Assembly (NCBI GenBank): GCA_009746045.1
Contig: RPFO01000645.1
Coordinates: 1,259,193 to 1,319,192 of the forward strand
DNA from: Mesostigma viride
Taxonomy: Eukaryota > Streptophyta > Mesostigmatophyceae > Mesostigmatales > Mesostigmataceae
DNA length: 60,000 nucleotides
Reading direction: 5' to 3'
The translations under genes were made by a program, and so were the position numbers. The notes under the pieces were generated by a model. It had not been told where the DNA came from and searched no databases. It saw nothing but the letters and a program-made list of their open reading frames with translations. Below, in pieces: positions 36,001 through 59,737 of this stretch (position 1 is the stretch's first letter; each line of letters opens with the position of its first letter).

Positions 36001-39000
36001 CACTTGATGAACATGTAATCCGTCTCCACGACCAGGATCCACTTGCCCTTGGGCCCCCCCGAGGCCAGCCAGTCCGCGATGGCCTGCGGACGGTTGGCCA
36101 CAGGGTACTCGCACCTGCGCGTATGGCCGAGTGGTGGCAGGTCAGGCCATGGATGAGTAAGAGGGAAGTTAAGTAAAAGAGGGATTTTTCAATGAGATGG
36201 CTCAAGCCCAGGACAAACATGGGCAGCACATGGCACACACATCATGGGCCCCACCCTCTAGGTCATCTAGTCGCTCTTAGCGTTAGCCAGCCATGATTTC
36301 AATGAACAAGGCTACACATTTCCATCTCCATTCATATCCATCATCATGAACGACTCGAAAACGCGGATGAGATAACGGCAGGCTCGAGCTACCACGGTCC
36401 GGATTCTCCAGATTTCTGGCCTGCGCTGGTTGTCTCTTGACACTACCACGAGGGTAAGAGTGAACCCTTGGCCCTGGCAGAAAACAGCGTGCATGCATGC
36501 ATCTCCCCATCAGTACGCCTTCCCACTGCAACATGGATAGCGTATGGCAACATGCGATGGGGTGGATGAGGAGGAAGGATACCGCGATCGATGGAAGTCT
36601 AACGCTCTGCGTCATCTGCCTGGGCAAAAACCAGATGTACCATGCAGATGCCAGCAACATGGCTCCGTCGGCAAGCATATGCCAGCCCACAGGGCCGAGC
36701 GGCACAAACCGTACCCGAACCCCCCACCCCCGTCCTTGTCGCAGTTCTTGTCGATGGGGTCCACCCGGAACTGAAGCGGCCACACGGCGACACGTGGAAA
36801 CATCACGTAAGCAGGTGGCAGATGTCAGCCTTCATTGCAATACAGCTGCCTTCCCAGAAAGCGGCATGCAGCACGTGAATGTATAGTACTACTATCTGAA
36901 CATGCGGCGAGCATATGTGGCGTGGTGTACTGCCTGCTGAAGACCGAGGCCTTTACACCTGGATACCCAAGGCAGCATATGTCACGTGGGCGCCCAAGGC
37001 AGGACATGCCTCGTGCGATTCCAGAACGACTTGGCCCAGAAACAAGCAAGCGCAACGATCGCACAGTGCATCTCGTCGTGTCCATGACCTCAAACGTTCC
37101 CTAAAGGAGCGCATCAGGGTCGTGCCAATGCAGGCAGGGCGTGGCAAAAGCCGCATGCGCTGTCGTGGGGCACGAGGCATACAAAACCACCATGACAATC
37201 GGTACCCTCGATGCTGTAGGAGTGCGGTCACTATGAGCCAAGTGCAGCGTGACGTGATGCGGTATCAGCATCATCACAACACCGGCCCGGGCATGTCAGG
37301 TGGCGTGGGTATATTTGCCATGACCGACCCCAGCAGAGCTGGATGTGTGCCCCCAACCGGCCTCGCCACCCCAATGGCCCGGCCCGCCCTGCAAAACTAG
37401 TTACAGTGTCACACATCGTTCAAATACATTCCACATACCACATACTACATAATTTATACTGCACACAAGGGGAGCGTTGGTGCTGGGCTCTGGGTGGTAG
37501 CTTATACTGCACACAAGGGGAGCGTTGGTGCTGGGCTCTGGGTGGTAGCTTATACTGCACACAAGGGGAGCGTTGGTGCTGGGCTCTGGGTGGTAGCTTA
37601 TACTGCACACAAGGGGAGCGTTGGTGCTGGGCTCTGGGTGGTAGCTTATACTGCACACAAGGGGAGCGTTGGTGCTGGGCTCTGGGTGGTAGCTTATACT
37701 GCACACAAGGGGAGCGTTGGTGCTGGGCTCTGGGTGGTAGCTTATACTGCACACAAGGGGAGCGTTGGTGCTGGGCTCTGGGTGGTAGCTTATACTGCAC
37801 ACAAGGGGAGCGTTGGTGCTGGGCTCTGGGTGGTAGCTTATACTGCACACAAGGGGAGCGTTGGTGCTGGGCTCTGGGTGGTAGCTTATACTGCACACAA
37901 GGGGAGCGTTGGTGCTGGGCTCTGGGTGGTAGCTTATACTGCACACAAGGGGTGTGTTGGTGCTCGGCTCTGGGTGGTAGCTTATACTGCACACAAGGGG
38001 AGCGTTGGTGCTGGGCTCTGGGTGGTAGCTTACACTGCACACAAGGGTAGCGTTGGTGCTGGGCTCTGGGTGGTAGCTTATACTGCACACAAGGGGAGCG
38101 TTGGTGCTGGGCTCTGGGTGGTCGCATCGCTCACCGTGGGGATGACGCTCATCAGGTCGTCCGTGACGGTCGAATGGAGGATGCGAGTGAACCACTTCAT
38201 GTCGCTTTGGGCTTGCACCTGGCGGGTAAGGGTGTGAAAATATTTGAGTGCGGCACGTCCATTATGCGGGTGTGTAGTGTGTACGCACACGCATTTGTGC
38301 TCGCATGTGTGTGCGTGTTTGTTTATGTGTGTGCATGGGGCGCAAACGTACCAGGCGAGATTTGCATACGTTACTCAAGGAAAGACAATGGGCGCACATG
38401 CGGGTGCATTTGTGTGCAGGTCAGCGGGCGGGTGGGTCTTTGCACAGGGGTAAGGGGAAGATGACTGGGCAAAGTTAAATGGGAAGATAGATGGCGCGAG
38501 CTATTTATACATTGTGGTCCCACAGGGAAAAGGATGCAAGGGCACTGGCATGCATGCATGCATGCATGCATACATGGGTGTACGGACGAACAGGCATGGG
38601 TTGTGGGAGGCGTGGGGGTGTGGATAGAGGATGCTGTGGATTGATGGACGGGTACTATAGCATGGGGGTGTGGATAGAGGACGCTATGGATTGATGGACA
38701 GGTACTATAGCATGGGGGTGTGGATAGAGGATGCTGTGGATTGATGGACGGGTACTATAGCGTGGGGGTGTGGATAGAGGATGCTATGGATTGATGGACA
38801 GGTACTATAGCGTGGGGGTGTGGATAGAGGATGCTATGGATTGATGGACAGGTACTACAGCGTGGGGGTGTGGATAGAGGATGCTATGGATTGATGGACA
38901 GGTACTATAGCGTGGGGGTGTGGATAGAGGATGCTGTGGATTGATGGACGGGTACTACAGCGTGGGGGTGTGGATAGAGGATGCTGTGGATTGATGGACA

Positions 39001-41083
39001 GGTACTACAGCGTGGGGGTGTGGATAGAGGATGCTATGGATTGATGGACGGGTACTATAGCGTGGGGGTGCGGATAGAGGATGCTATGGATGGATGGACA
39101 GGTACTATAGCGTGGGGGTGGGGATAGAGGATGCTATGGATTGATGGACAGGTACTATAGCGTGGGGGTGTGGATAGAGGATGCTATGGATTGATGGACA
39201 GGTACTATAGCGTGGGGGTGTGGATAGAGGATGCTATGGATTGATGGACAGGTACTACAGCGTGGGGGTGTGGATAGAGGATGCTATGGATTGATGGACA
39301 GGTACTATAGCGTGGGGGTGTGGATAGAGGATGCTATGGATTGATGGACAGGTACTTTAGCGTGGGGGTGTGGATAGAGGATGCTGTGGATTGATGGACA
39401 GGTACTATAGCATCTGACCATGGCCACAGGAGGTGCAGCATCTAGTTAACGTTTGCTCCAGGGGGGGCGGGGGTGTTGACAAGATCACCCAAAATCAACA
39501 GGTGGTGATGCATGCACATACAGAGAGTTTCAGGCCAAGCATAGCTGCTGCCAGCAGAAACACGCGATGCTGAAACCCAGCCGGGTATGTGCAGTTGGGG
39601 AGGTATTTACAGTACCTAACCCTGGCAGGAAGGGAAAATATCTGCAGTGCCTGACCCTCGTAGTCATTCGAAGTAAACATGGCGGCAGAGGGAAAGCGAT
39701 CAGGCGTACTCGCATGAGCCATGCTGGCCCATGTATTTACACGTAGGAGGCATATTGGCACGGGGACCCCATAAGCATACGTCCGATACAGCCAACTATG
39801 GGAACATTGATTGAGGAAAGGGGTGGAGGATTTCCCCACTAGGAACCATGGAACCTGGCCCACTGGGAACAAGGGTTGGCCTCCGCGCCGCCAAGCACCT
39901 CCCTCCCCCCCCCACCCCTCCCCGCCCCTCCCCTCCCCTCCCCGCCCCGCCCCGCCCCGCCCCGCCCCGCCCCGCCCCGCCCCGCCCCGCCCCGCCCCGC
40001 CCCGCCCCGCCCCGCCCGCCCCGCCCCGCCCCGCCCCGCCCCGCCCCGCCCCGCCCCGCCCCGCCCCGCCCCGCCCGCCCCGCCCCGCCCCGCCCCGCCC
40101 CGCCCCGCCCCGCCCCGCCCCGCCCCGCCCCGCCCCGCCCCGCCCCGCCCCGCCCCGCCCCGCCCCGCCCCGCCCCGCCCCGCCCCGCCCCGCCCCGCCC
40201 CGCCCCGCCCCGCCCCACCCCGCCCCGCCCTGCCCCCCAACTCCCCAAGCAAGCATACAGGAGCCATCTCACCCCCCCATGGCGCACCTTCTGGAAGGTC
40301 CACCAGCATAAGCGTGCCTGCCAGTTCTGGTACTTGCTGGCATCCGAGGTGATGATGACATGAATGCCGTCCTGGAGCGCGCTGTAGTTGATGCGCGCGG
40401 GGCCACTCGCGTGCCGCCGATGACCCGCCGACGTCGCAGGAACGACCCCCATGGCGGTTGCCGCATTGTTACGAATCACATTATTGTGGTTGGCATTGTT
40501 ATTGTTCGCATTTCCATTGCTGTTGTGACCGCTAGAGTGACCGCTGGCGGCGGCGCGCTCCCTCCTCTCCTTGCGGCGCGCCTCTCTCTTCGCGGCCTCT
40601 TGTGCCATGTACACGGCGTGCGCCTGCCGTTTCTTCTCGGCTGCTTCTGCCGCACGCGCCGCGATGCCCTCTACCGTCTCGCGGGGCAGCAGCCGCTGGT
40701 CCTCGCCGTACACCACGGTGTTGGCGCCCTGGTTGGCAGGGGGCTCAATGCGCAGCGCGCTCGTTTGCGTGACGAATGAGGGCAGGGAAATCGCGGATGT
40801 CCCCATCGAGGAGGGCAAGGAGGACGAGGCGGAAGAGGTGGCGGAGGAGGAGGAAGAGGACACCAAGTCCTGCAGGAGCAATGAGGAGGGTAGGTGGACA
40901 GTGGTTGCCGACGCGACCGGCAGGATGACGGCAGCATTACCGCTATAGGTAATGACCCCGCCTCCAGGGCCGCCCAGCGGTCCCCCTCCTGCGTTGCCTC
41001 CCAGTGCCTGGCCCTGGGAGGCGAGCATAGCGTTGTCAGGTGTGACCAGCGAGCGGTCGCCAGATTGCCGGCTGGCAGCCGCC
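29026..41083 (-). CDS. Hydroxyproline O-arabinosyltransferase-like enzyme (13+ exons)
   Basis: HPAT-type enzymes add arabinose to hydroxyproline of secreted wall proteins in the Golgi. Exons: 41083 or ATG 41028-40288, 38218-38135, 36770-36715, 36114-36004, 34722-34630, 34034-33951, 33623-33552, 32671-32578, 31880-31856, 30698-30661, 29946-29851, 29356-29330, 29133-29026. All phases agree; 542 residues from Met 41028. Family blocks: [41 protein letters not shown], acidic site ETD (residues 324-326), [33 protein letters not shown] and a final NLINEAL helix. Residues 1-200 are Ser/Asn-rich with a K/R/E/A helix. A type II membrane anchor is expected; a candidate exon at 41568-41948 has one (VTAVLACVAMFAISL) but its junction is unproven. 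A serine galactosyltransferase-like role is a weaker alternative. Confidence 0.85.
32112..32462. repeat. 25-bp minisatellite, about 14 copies
   Basis: Tandem 25-bp units (GCCAGGCCGGTAGCGTGGGG plus CGTGT, with C/A and G/T variants) lie in the HPAT-like gene's intron, ending about 115 nt from the exon at 32578. Pro/Ala/His-rich ORFs are artefacts. Confidence 0.95.
32969..33020. repeat. (CTG)n microsatellite
   Basis: About 17 CTG units followed by TTG lie in the same intron. The transcribed strand would carry (CAG)n. Confidence 0.95.
34823..34903. repeat. 11-bp minisatellite, about 7 copies
   Basis: Seven near-perfect copies of CATTCACTGTG lie about 100 nt from the acceptor of the exon at 34722-34630. 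Confidence 0.93.
35453..35538. repeat. Tandem duplication, 43-bp unit, two copies
   Basis: CAACTTCATCCATAGCTCTC and the following 23 bases are repeated exactly once, in an intron of the HPAT-like gene. Confidence 0.9.
35737..35968. mobile_element. 232-bp MITE with TA target-site duplication (Tc1/mariner-type)
   Basis: Imperfect terminal inverted repeats begin CAGTCATTCACGC on both ends and continue with GTTGGGTC. The element is flanked by TA on each side (35735-35736 and 35969-35970). CAGT ends and TA duplications are typical of the Tc1/mariner/pogo superfamily. There is no coding capacity, so it must be non-autonomous. It lies in an intron of the HPAT-like gene, its right end 35 nt from the donor of the exon ending at 36004. 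Confidence 0.75.
37453..38124. repeat. 48-bp minisatellite, about 14 copies
   Basis: Almost identical 48-bp units (TTATACTGCACACAAGGGGA plus GCGTTGGTGCTGGGCTCTGGGTGGTAGC) lie in an intron of the HPAT-like gene. The last unit ends within about 12 nt of the donor at 38134. Because 48 is a multiple of three, two frames per strand stay open and mimic repeat proteins. Confidence 0.97.
38611..39412. repeat. 50-bp minisatellite, about 16 copies
   Basis: The 50-bp unit (TGGATAGAGGATGCTATGGA plus TTGATGGACAGGTACTATAGCGTGGGGGTG) shows a few recurrent variants (CTATGG/CTGTGG, ACA/ACG, TATAG/TACAG). It lies in the intron before the exon at 38218. Confidence 0.97.
39920..40232. repeat. Pentamer array (CCCCG)n
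   Basis: About 60 CCCCG units, with occasional 4-bp slips, lie in an intron of the HPAT-like gene, ending about 55 nt from the donor at 40287. The RNA of this minus-strand gene would carry (GGGGC)n and could form G-quadruplexes. Gly/Arg/Ala and Pro/Ala ORFs are artefacts. Confidence 0.97.
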
Positions 41084-41948
41084 CTGGAGTAGGTGATGAG
41101 ATAGTGAATTCAACAGTTGATGCAACAGTTGATGGAAAAGTTGATGCAACAGTTGTTGCAGCAGTTGATGGAGCAATTGATGGAAGAGTTGATGGAACAG
41201 GGGCAACATGGGAAGAGGAAGGTGAGTTCGTATGGCATGCCCACGGCCAGACATGTGAGCGCTGAGCAGGTGACTGTCCCGGGGCGATACGACTGCTGTG
41301 CTTGAAACGGATTGGGCAGGAGTGAGACCAAGTCGGCTGTTGGCTATACCGGTAGCATATTCCCCAAGTGGCTTGAAGGCAGTGTGGCGCCAGCAGAATA
41401 GTGATGACCGAGAGATGCAAACCCGCGGAGGTGTAGAATGAACAAGTAAGGTGGCATGCTATCATTTCAAAACGCAGGGTGGGATGTGGTGGAGGAGGTG
41501 GCATTGCTTCTCACCATACCGCAAGGACTCTGGGTTGCAGGGTGTTCGACTATTCCAGAGAAAGAAGTTATGGCTGCTGACGGCGACAACGTATAAGACG
41601 TTTGACAAATGGGTAAGGCAAAAGACTCCATTTACGGTGGACGTGCCTTGGGCCCACGTTCGCTGTGCTCCCGCTACTGGCATTGAGAGATATGGCGAAC
41701 ATGGCAACACACGCCAGCACGGCCGTCACCGCCCTCCAGTACCGGAACCCACGGATGCTCTTGGGTACACGGACGTCTTTGAGGTATTGAGGGAGGTTTC
41801 TCTTGCAGCTGCTTGAAAAGTCAAGACCAATTCTAAGGCATTCTTTACTGGCCAGAACAGCTGCAGCTTTGAACACGGCAATGTAGGGCTTGTACGTATC
41901 CTGCACCGCCTGATACGAGTTAAAGCCAATAAGCCGCCAAGGATTCAT

Positions 41949-42619
41949 AGCTTACGCGGTAAAAATGTCTCCTATAACCCAGGCATCTATTCCGCGTCCG
42001 AAACGATCACATTAAATGTCAAACAGGATATCAGCCTTGCACTGCAAACGCGTTTACTAGCCATTATCCAGCAGGTTAGAGAGAATCCGAATGATCTGCG
42101 CACAGGGTAACGCTTGAGTGGCAAAGATTATCTCATATGCTAGTCAAGACGTGATCACACATATCCAGTTTGCCCCCAAGCCATGGAAGCCATGGCTGCC
42201 CGTCCCACGCATTTTGTGCTGGCCTCACAGAATCTCGTGCGCGCTGGGGGTGCCAGGTGGCAGCTGCGCCGAGCATCCCATGCAGGCACCGGTGGCAATT
42301 CCGGCCACCTTCTGCGCAAAGTGGCGCGGATTCTGGCAAACATCACGCGCAGCCCGGCACGTGATCAATTATTACGGTTGTGAGTTGTCCACCATCATGC
42401 ATTGTTAATTTTTACCTGCGTCTACCTTCTGCGATGCACATTGCACGCCTGTCGGCTAGAATTGGAGGCTCGGCCAACCAACTCATGACGTAACACGAAT
42501 CCTCAAGACAAGATGCCAACATCTTTCTTTCCTTTCCACAACTGTAGTGTTGTATTGTAAAGCCACATCTGCACATTGTCCCTGGAAGTCTGGGGCTATG
42601 AACGACGTTGTTGCGGGAG
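41949..42619. promoter_or_regulatory. Divergent intergenic region, HPAT-like gene / LptFG-like gene
   Basis: About 0.67 kb separates the candidate first exon of the minus-strand gene from the earliest ATG of the plus-strand gene. It should hold both promoters, but I see no clear TATA box or other named element. Confidence 0.45.
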
Positions 42620-55602
<12,983 letters not shown>

Positions 55603-55610
55603 AAACAAGG

Positions 55611-55830
55611 CATTAATTAATTAATTAGGAACATAACTCCGTTGGGAGTACATGTAGCACATATCCCTGAGAAGGGGCATACATGGCTTTCAATACATTC
55701 TGGGCTACTTCCTGCAAGGGTGGGAATGTAAGCGACACTTGCTCTAGGTGCGCCAGGGCACCTGCACCCCCATGATCTATCAAGCTATGCCCAGCTAAGG
55801 GGGAGCCTGTCATGGGGGGGAAGATCATCA
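55611..55830 (-). mobile_element. LINE 3' end related to family B, next to the LptFG-like stop codon
   Basis: A (TTAA)n tail begins at 55611, 9 nt beyond the stop codon at 55602. Reading the minus strand, the hairpin 55632-55654 has ACTCC / CAAC / GGAGT with an outer CAT/ATG pair, preceded by GTGCTACATG as in family B. The inner end of the fragment is not sharp. The first plus-strand TGTAA (55727-55731) lies inside this retroelement. Confidence 0.75.
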
Positions 55831-55906
55831 TGGCTATACAAGAGCTAGGGCATGCATGGCTTCTCAACAGAGAGCGTCTCTCTGCATAGGCATAATGTAG
55901 CATGGC

Positions 55907-56035
55907 TAAATTCTTAATGCAACATCCATGGGAGGTCCCATTATAGGCATGGCTTGGCTAAATTCTTAATGCAACATGCATGGGAGGTCCCATTATAGGC
56001 ATGGCTTGGCTAAAGTCTGAAGGCATCATCCATGG
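55907..56035. repeat. 52-bp tandem repeat, 2.5 copies
   Basis: The unit contains TAAATTCTTAATGCAACATC and GGGAGGTCCCATTATAGGCA; the third copy is diverged and partial. Confidence 0.85.
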
Positions 56036-56453
56036 GGGTAGTCACTGCCGCTATGGCAGCCATGCTTAGAATGTTTTCCAAGCGTTGCCAACATACCTAG
56101 TCACGTACCGCTCACGCACGGTACACAACCAGCCATAGCCTTAGCTTAGTCCTCGTACAGCCATGCTACGGCGCTTGCTATGATCAGATCACTTGCCCAC
56201 GCTCCTTGTTATGCCCTGCTCACATGGGTCTTATTGCACCCACAGATTGTCGGATCGTTAGCGTGTCCGTTAAGCTAGCGTGCCCGAATGCACCTGTGGC
56301 ATGCCTTAGGCATGAAGGAGACTGGGGGTCTCCAGGCCCTTTCTCCTGTTGTGCACACACCTGTAGGGATTAAAAGCACTTCGGTGCTCCGTGACTCCCC
56401 AACGGGAGCACGTGTTTTATTAATTAATTAATTAATTAATTAATTAAGCCATG
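56035..56453 (+). mobile_element. LINE 3' end, tail family A
   Basis: The 3' UTR shared with 9.6, 25.4 and 27.0 kb is followed by perfect hairpin 56391-56411 and a long (TTAA)n tail. Orientation is opposite to the ORF1 relic at its right. Confidence 0.85.
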
Positions 56454-56559
56454 GGGGGGCATTATGGGCGCACATGAGCGTGGGCCACATGCTAGGCTAA
56501 GCCTGACTAGGTAATCTACACTACTGGTATATATTCCCTAGTCTGAGTTGGCAGGAGGT

Positions 56560-57489
56560 GCCTGCCAGGGCTTGTACGTGGTCAACGTGGATGACCGTTC
56601 GGACGGTATACTGCCAGGGGGGGTCGACCCCCTGAGCCAGTATACCGGCTTCCCCGCTGCGCTCTGCCGGAGCTGAAGGTAGGTCGGCCATAGCTCGCGT
56701 CGCCGCTGCTGCTCAGCGGGCCAGGGTCAGGTCGTCGTCCAGCCTGAAGCGAGTCCTCGAGAGCTTCTTGCGGCATTTAAGGAACGACAGCTTGCCCGAC
56801 ATGTACTTAAAGGTGAGGAGCACGGGTGCCGGGCCAGCCTTACCCCGTGCGCGGGGGAGGCGGACAGCCGACATCCGCAGCTCACGAGTGAGTACGTTGC
56901 ATGGGGGCAAGAATGTTGCGCTTAAAGGCCGTGACAAGAGTCGTCGAGGTCTCATGCACCTGCCGGCTGGCGCCGGTCGAAGTGCTTGACGATGACATTG
57001 TGGCTGCGCTCAGGTGATGCCGGCCTCCTCGCGAAGGTCGAGGGCTTGTTGCTTGAGCTGTGCCGCGATGGTGGAGGTGGTGGAGGTGGTATGATGCTTA
57101 AGCAAGTCCGCCCAGGTGGAGGGAGCATCGCTGGCCGGGCCAGCAGATGCCGGCTGGGCAGCGCGATGTCCTTCACCGCCTGGGCGGTGAGCCGGCCGGC
57201 GGTGTCATGCAAGCACGAGTTCAAGGGCGGTGGCGGTGGCTTGGAGGCGCTCGTCGAGGTCGAGGAGCTGGGCCTTGATGTCGGCAGTGAAGGCGGAAAT
57301 GGCGGTGGAGGTGGAGGCGACGGTGGTGGAAATGTGAGGAAGCTCAGTAGCCAGCGTGCCGCCTATTGCTGCCACATCGGCGGCAAGGGGGGTCACGTTC
57401 TGCTGAAAGGCTTTTCCTAAGGATGGAACGGAGTGTGGGGGGCTGGGGGCGGAGATGGATGGAGCCCAGATCTCGCCATCAGAGCGCAT
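56560..57489 (-). mobile_element. LINE ORF1 relic, coiled coil plus RNA-binding region
   Basis: The minus strand begins MRSDGEIWAPSISAPSPPHS, then about 60 residues of heptad-like sequence (LAADVAAIGGTLATELPHIS, then a segment ending DIKAQLLDLDERLQATATAL). After several frame breaks it continues with AGPAPVLLTFKYMSGKLSFL, CRKKLSRTRFRLDDDLT and RRELWPTYLQLRQS. The order coiled coil, then RNA-binding C-terminus is that of L1-type ORF1 proteins. Sequence to 57952 may be its 5' region. No endonuclease or reverse transcriptase follows. Confidence 0.7.
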
Positions 57490-58129
57490 GAGAATTAAGG
57501 GAGTTTATGATGGTGGGCTGGAGTTGGGGGCGGGTGCACCCGAACAGAACACTGATGTTGTGCTGGCCAGCAGCTGCCGTCCGAGGTGATGAGGCGATTG
57601 ATGTCGTGGAGATGGAGGCACAGGTCGTATGTAAGCGAATGCCAGGCGTAGTCCCCGTAGAAGATGCAATGCAGGGCAGTTGCCGGGGACATGTTGGTCC
57701 AGTCGTGATCATCGATCTTGAAGGGTTGGGGTTGAAAGCGCGGTTCTGTGGGGCGTGAAGACCCTGAGTCCTGTTTTGTCGGCCGGCTGAGCGGCTGCGT
57801 TTAGGGTCAGGCGATGCCGATGGCGAGCTAGGCATTGAGCCCGGGAGGGTGCGGGGCGACCACCAGTGCGCGACTAGTGTCACCGCTGCCTGCCGGGCCT
57901 GAGGGCGAAGCTGCAGCCGGAGCTGCAGACGTATTTTCATGGCCGAGCGCATCCACCAAACTGCGTTGCGTCGAGGAGCGTTTGCTCGTCATATATTGCG
58001 TAACAGCTTCGGAAAATTATATCAGCATGTGCGTATAAGAAAGACGAAGCGATAGTGATATTCACAGCTGAATTCGGGGCTCAAACGTGAAAGTTATGAG
58101 CTCCGCCGTCAGCCATGGCCGCTACCTCA

Positions 58130-59070
58130 CTCCCTAGAAATCAGCCCCAAAACGGAGGCCCTGGCCGGCCCTCGGCATGGCAGGGCCCCCACCCAAACTC
58201 CGCCTCTTAGTTAGACGACACCGAGGTCAACTACCCTCCTTCAGGCCGCTTCAGCCTTCAAGCTGCTCGGCAGTTGGCTTGGAACCCGACTGCGAGGACA
58301 ACATGACGACACGGATCGGCGTGGCGTGGGCGCACCTCCATGACCACCGCCGCTGGTGGAGCAACCCGGCCCGCCCTACCCCGGATCGTCAAGCGTGACC
58401 TCTTCAAGGTCGTCATTCTGACGATCCTGACCTACGGCGCCGAGACCTGGACACTGACGCAGGAGCTAGCTGGAGCAACGACTCGACGGCACCGTCACCA
58501 AGATGCTGCGCAAGGCCCTTAACATCCCCTTTGGTTTGCACATTAGTAATGAGGATTTGTACGCTGATTTGCCCTATTTTTCCCACATTATTAGGCACAG
58601 GCGCCTGGGCCTAGCCGGGCACCTGGCCCGCATGCACAGATCAGGTAGATACATCAGATAGACTAGCTGGCCCAGCCTGGGCGATATGTCCTCACCTGGC
58701 GTGGCCCCAGGCCGCGCGCGGCAGGGCCGCCACCCGTGGACTTTTCGTGATAGGCTCGGCATGGACATGTGCTACACTAGACGTGACGGGCTCACACCCG
58801 GGCAGCCTCCTGGTTTGTCTGTAATATGGAGGCAGATGGTGCACAAGGATAGATGGCAAGTAGTGATGAAGGAGACCACCCCCAAGTCTGTGGGGGCTCC
58901 GCGTGTGACCACGTATAATAATGGCATTCATAGCGATGCGGGTCGCGGTGCCCACACCCCTGTAACTAGGACCCAGATAGCTTACACCATCCATTCCATC
59001 CCATGTTCCCTTCCCACTGAGGACTTGTGCTCACGTGACGCAGTCACGTGTCTATTAATTAATTAATTAA
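58130..59070 (+). mobile_element. LINE ORF2 C-terminal fragment with tail family C
   Basis: The plus strand carries the region just after the catalytic box (SPKTEAL), then GVAWAHLHDHRRWWSNPA, LFKVVILTILTYGAETWTLT, LDGTVTKMLRKALNIPFGLH, HRRLGLAGHLARM and RDRLGMDMCYTRRDG, with frame breaks. It ends in a perfect 8-bp hairpin (59032-59050, CACGTGAC / GCA / GTCACGTG) and a (TTAA)n tail. The 5' truncation removes endonuclease and catalytic domains. Confidence 0.88.
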
Positions 59071-59083
59071 CCCGTGTTTTTTT

Positions 59084-59133
59084 ACAACGCGATACATCGC
59101 GTTGTAGGGTTAGAACGCGATGTATCGCGTTGT
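59084..59133. repeat. Perfect 20-bp inverted repeat with palindromic arms
   Basis: Arm 59084-59103 (ACAACGCGATACATCGCGTT) is the exact reverse complement of 59114-59133, with a 10-nt spacer. Each arm is itself nearly palindromic around AT. It lies 14 nt beyond the family C tail after a run of T. Confidence 0.9.
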
Positions 59134-59737
59134 AATCTGACACGTGGCAAACCTATTAACCATGCGATTTTTGGTCTGAAACTTTCAACATAGGTCAGAA
59201 ACATCTCATAGAATTCAAGAAAAAATCCTGGTATTTTTGGTATTTTTTTTGTGACAGCTGCAAACAAATATGTACCACTGAAATCAGGCATTTTTGCGGG
59301 ACGAAGGTGAAGACGACGGCGATGGCGGCAGGTAGATCTCGCCAGTTTTCGCGCGAATTTCAGTGGCTGTTGGGTGGCACGACCATGATGATGCGTTCAA
59401 AGGTTGATAATTAGGTTTCTACGAGTTTGTTGAGGTACTGGGGCAAAGGAAACGTAGTTTTTTCCAGTTTCTCACCCAACTTTCATGCGGAAACCCTGGA
59501 AACCGGCATACATATTATTACGTCAAGACTCGGGTCTGCTGCGGCACCATGCTTGGTATTTCCATGGTGTTTCGACTTCTGAACACATGTTTATTCATTC
59601 CGAACGCCCGGACTCTCGGCTAAACCGAGATTTGTGCAGACTTTTATTGGGTAGCTCCGGGCATGATCAATGGTGCCTGCAAATAGCGTAAGGCGTGACC
59701 GTGGCTATTGCTACGGTATGCTGTATTTTCCTGGAAA

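Noticed and set aside
37343-38237. Repeat proteins of 235-264 residues over the 48-bp array
   Set aside because: 48 is divisible by three, so repeated peptides are expected. The region is an intron of the HPAT-like gene, as the flanking exons join in phase.
37453-39412. CRISPR-like regular repeats
   Set aside because: Units are directly contiguous with no unique spacers, and the genome is eukaryotic with introns.
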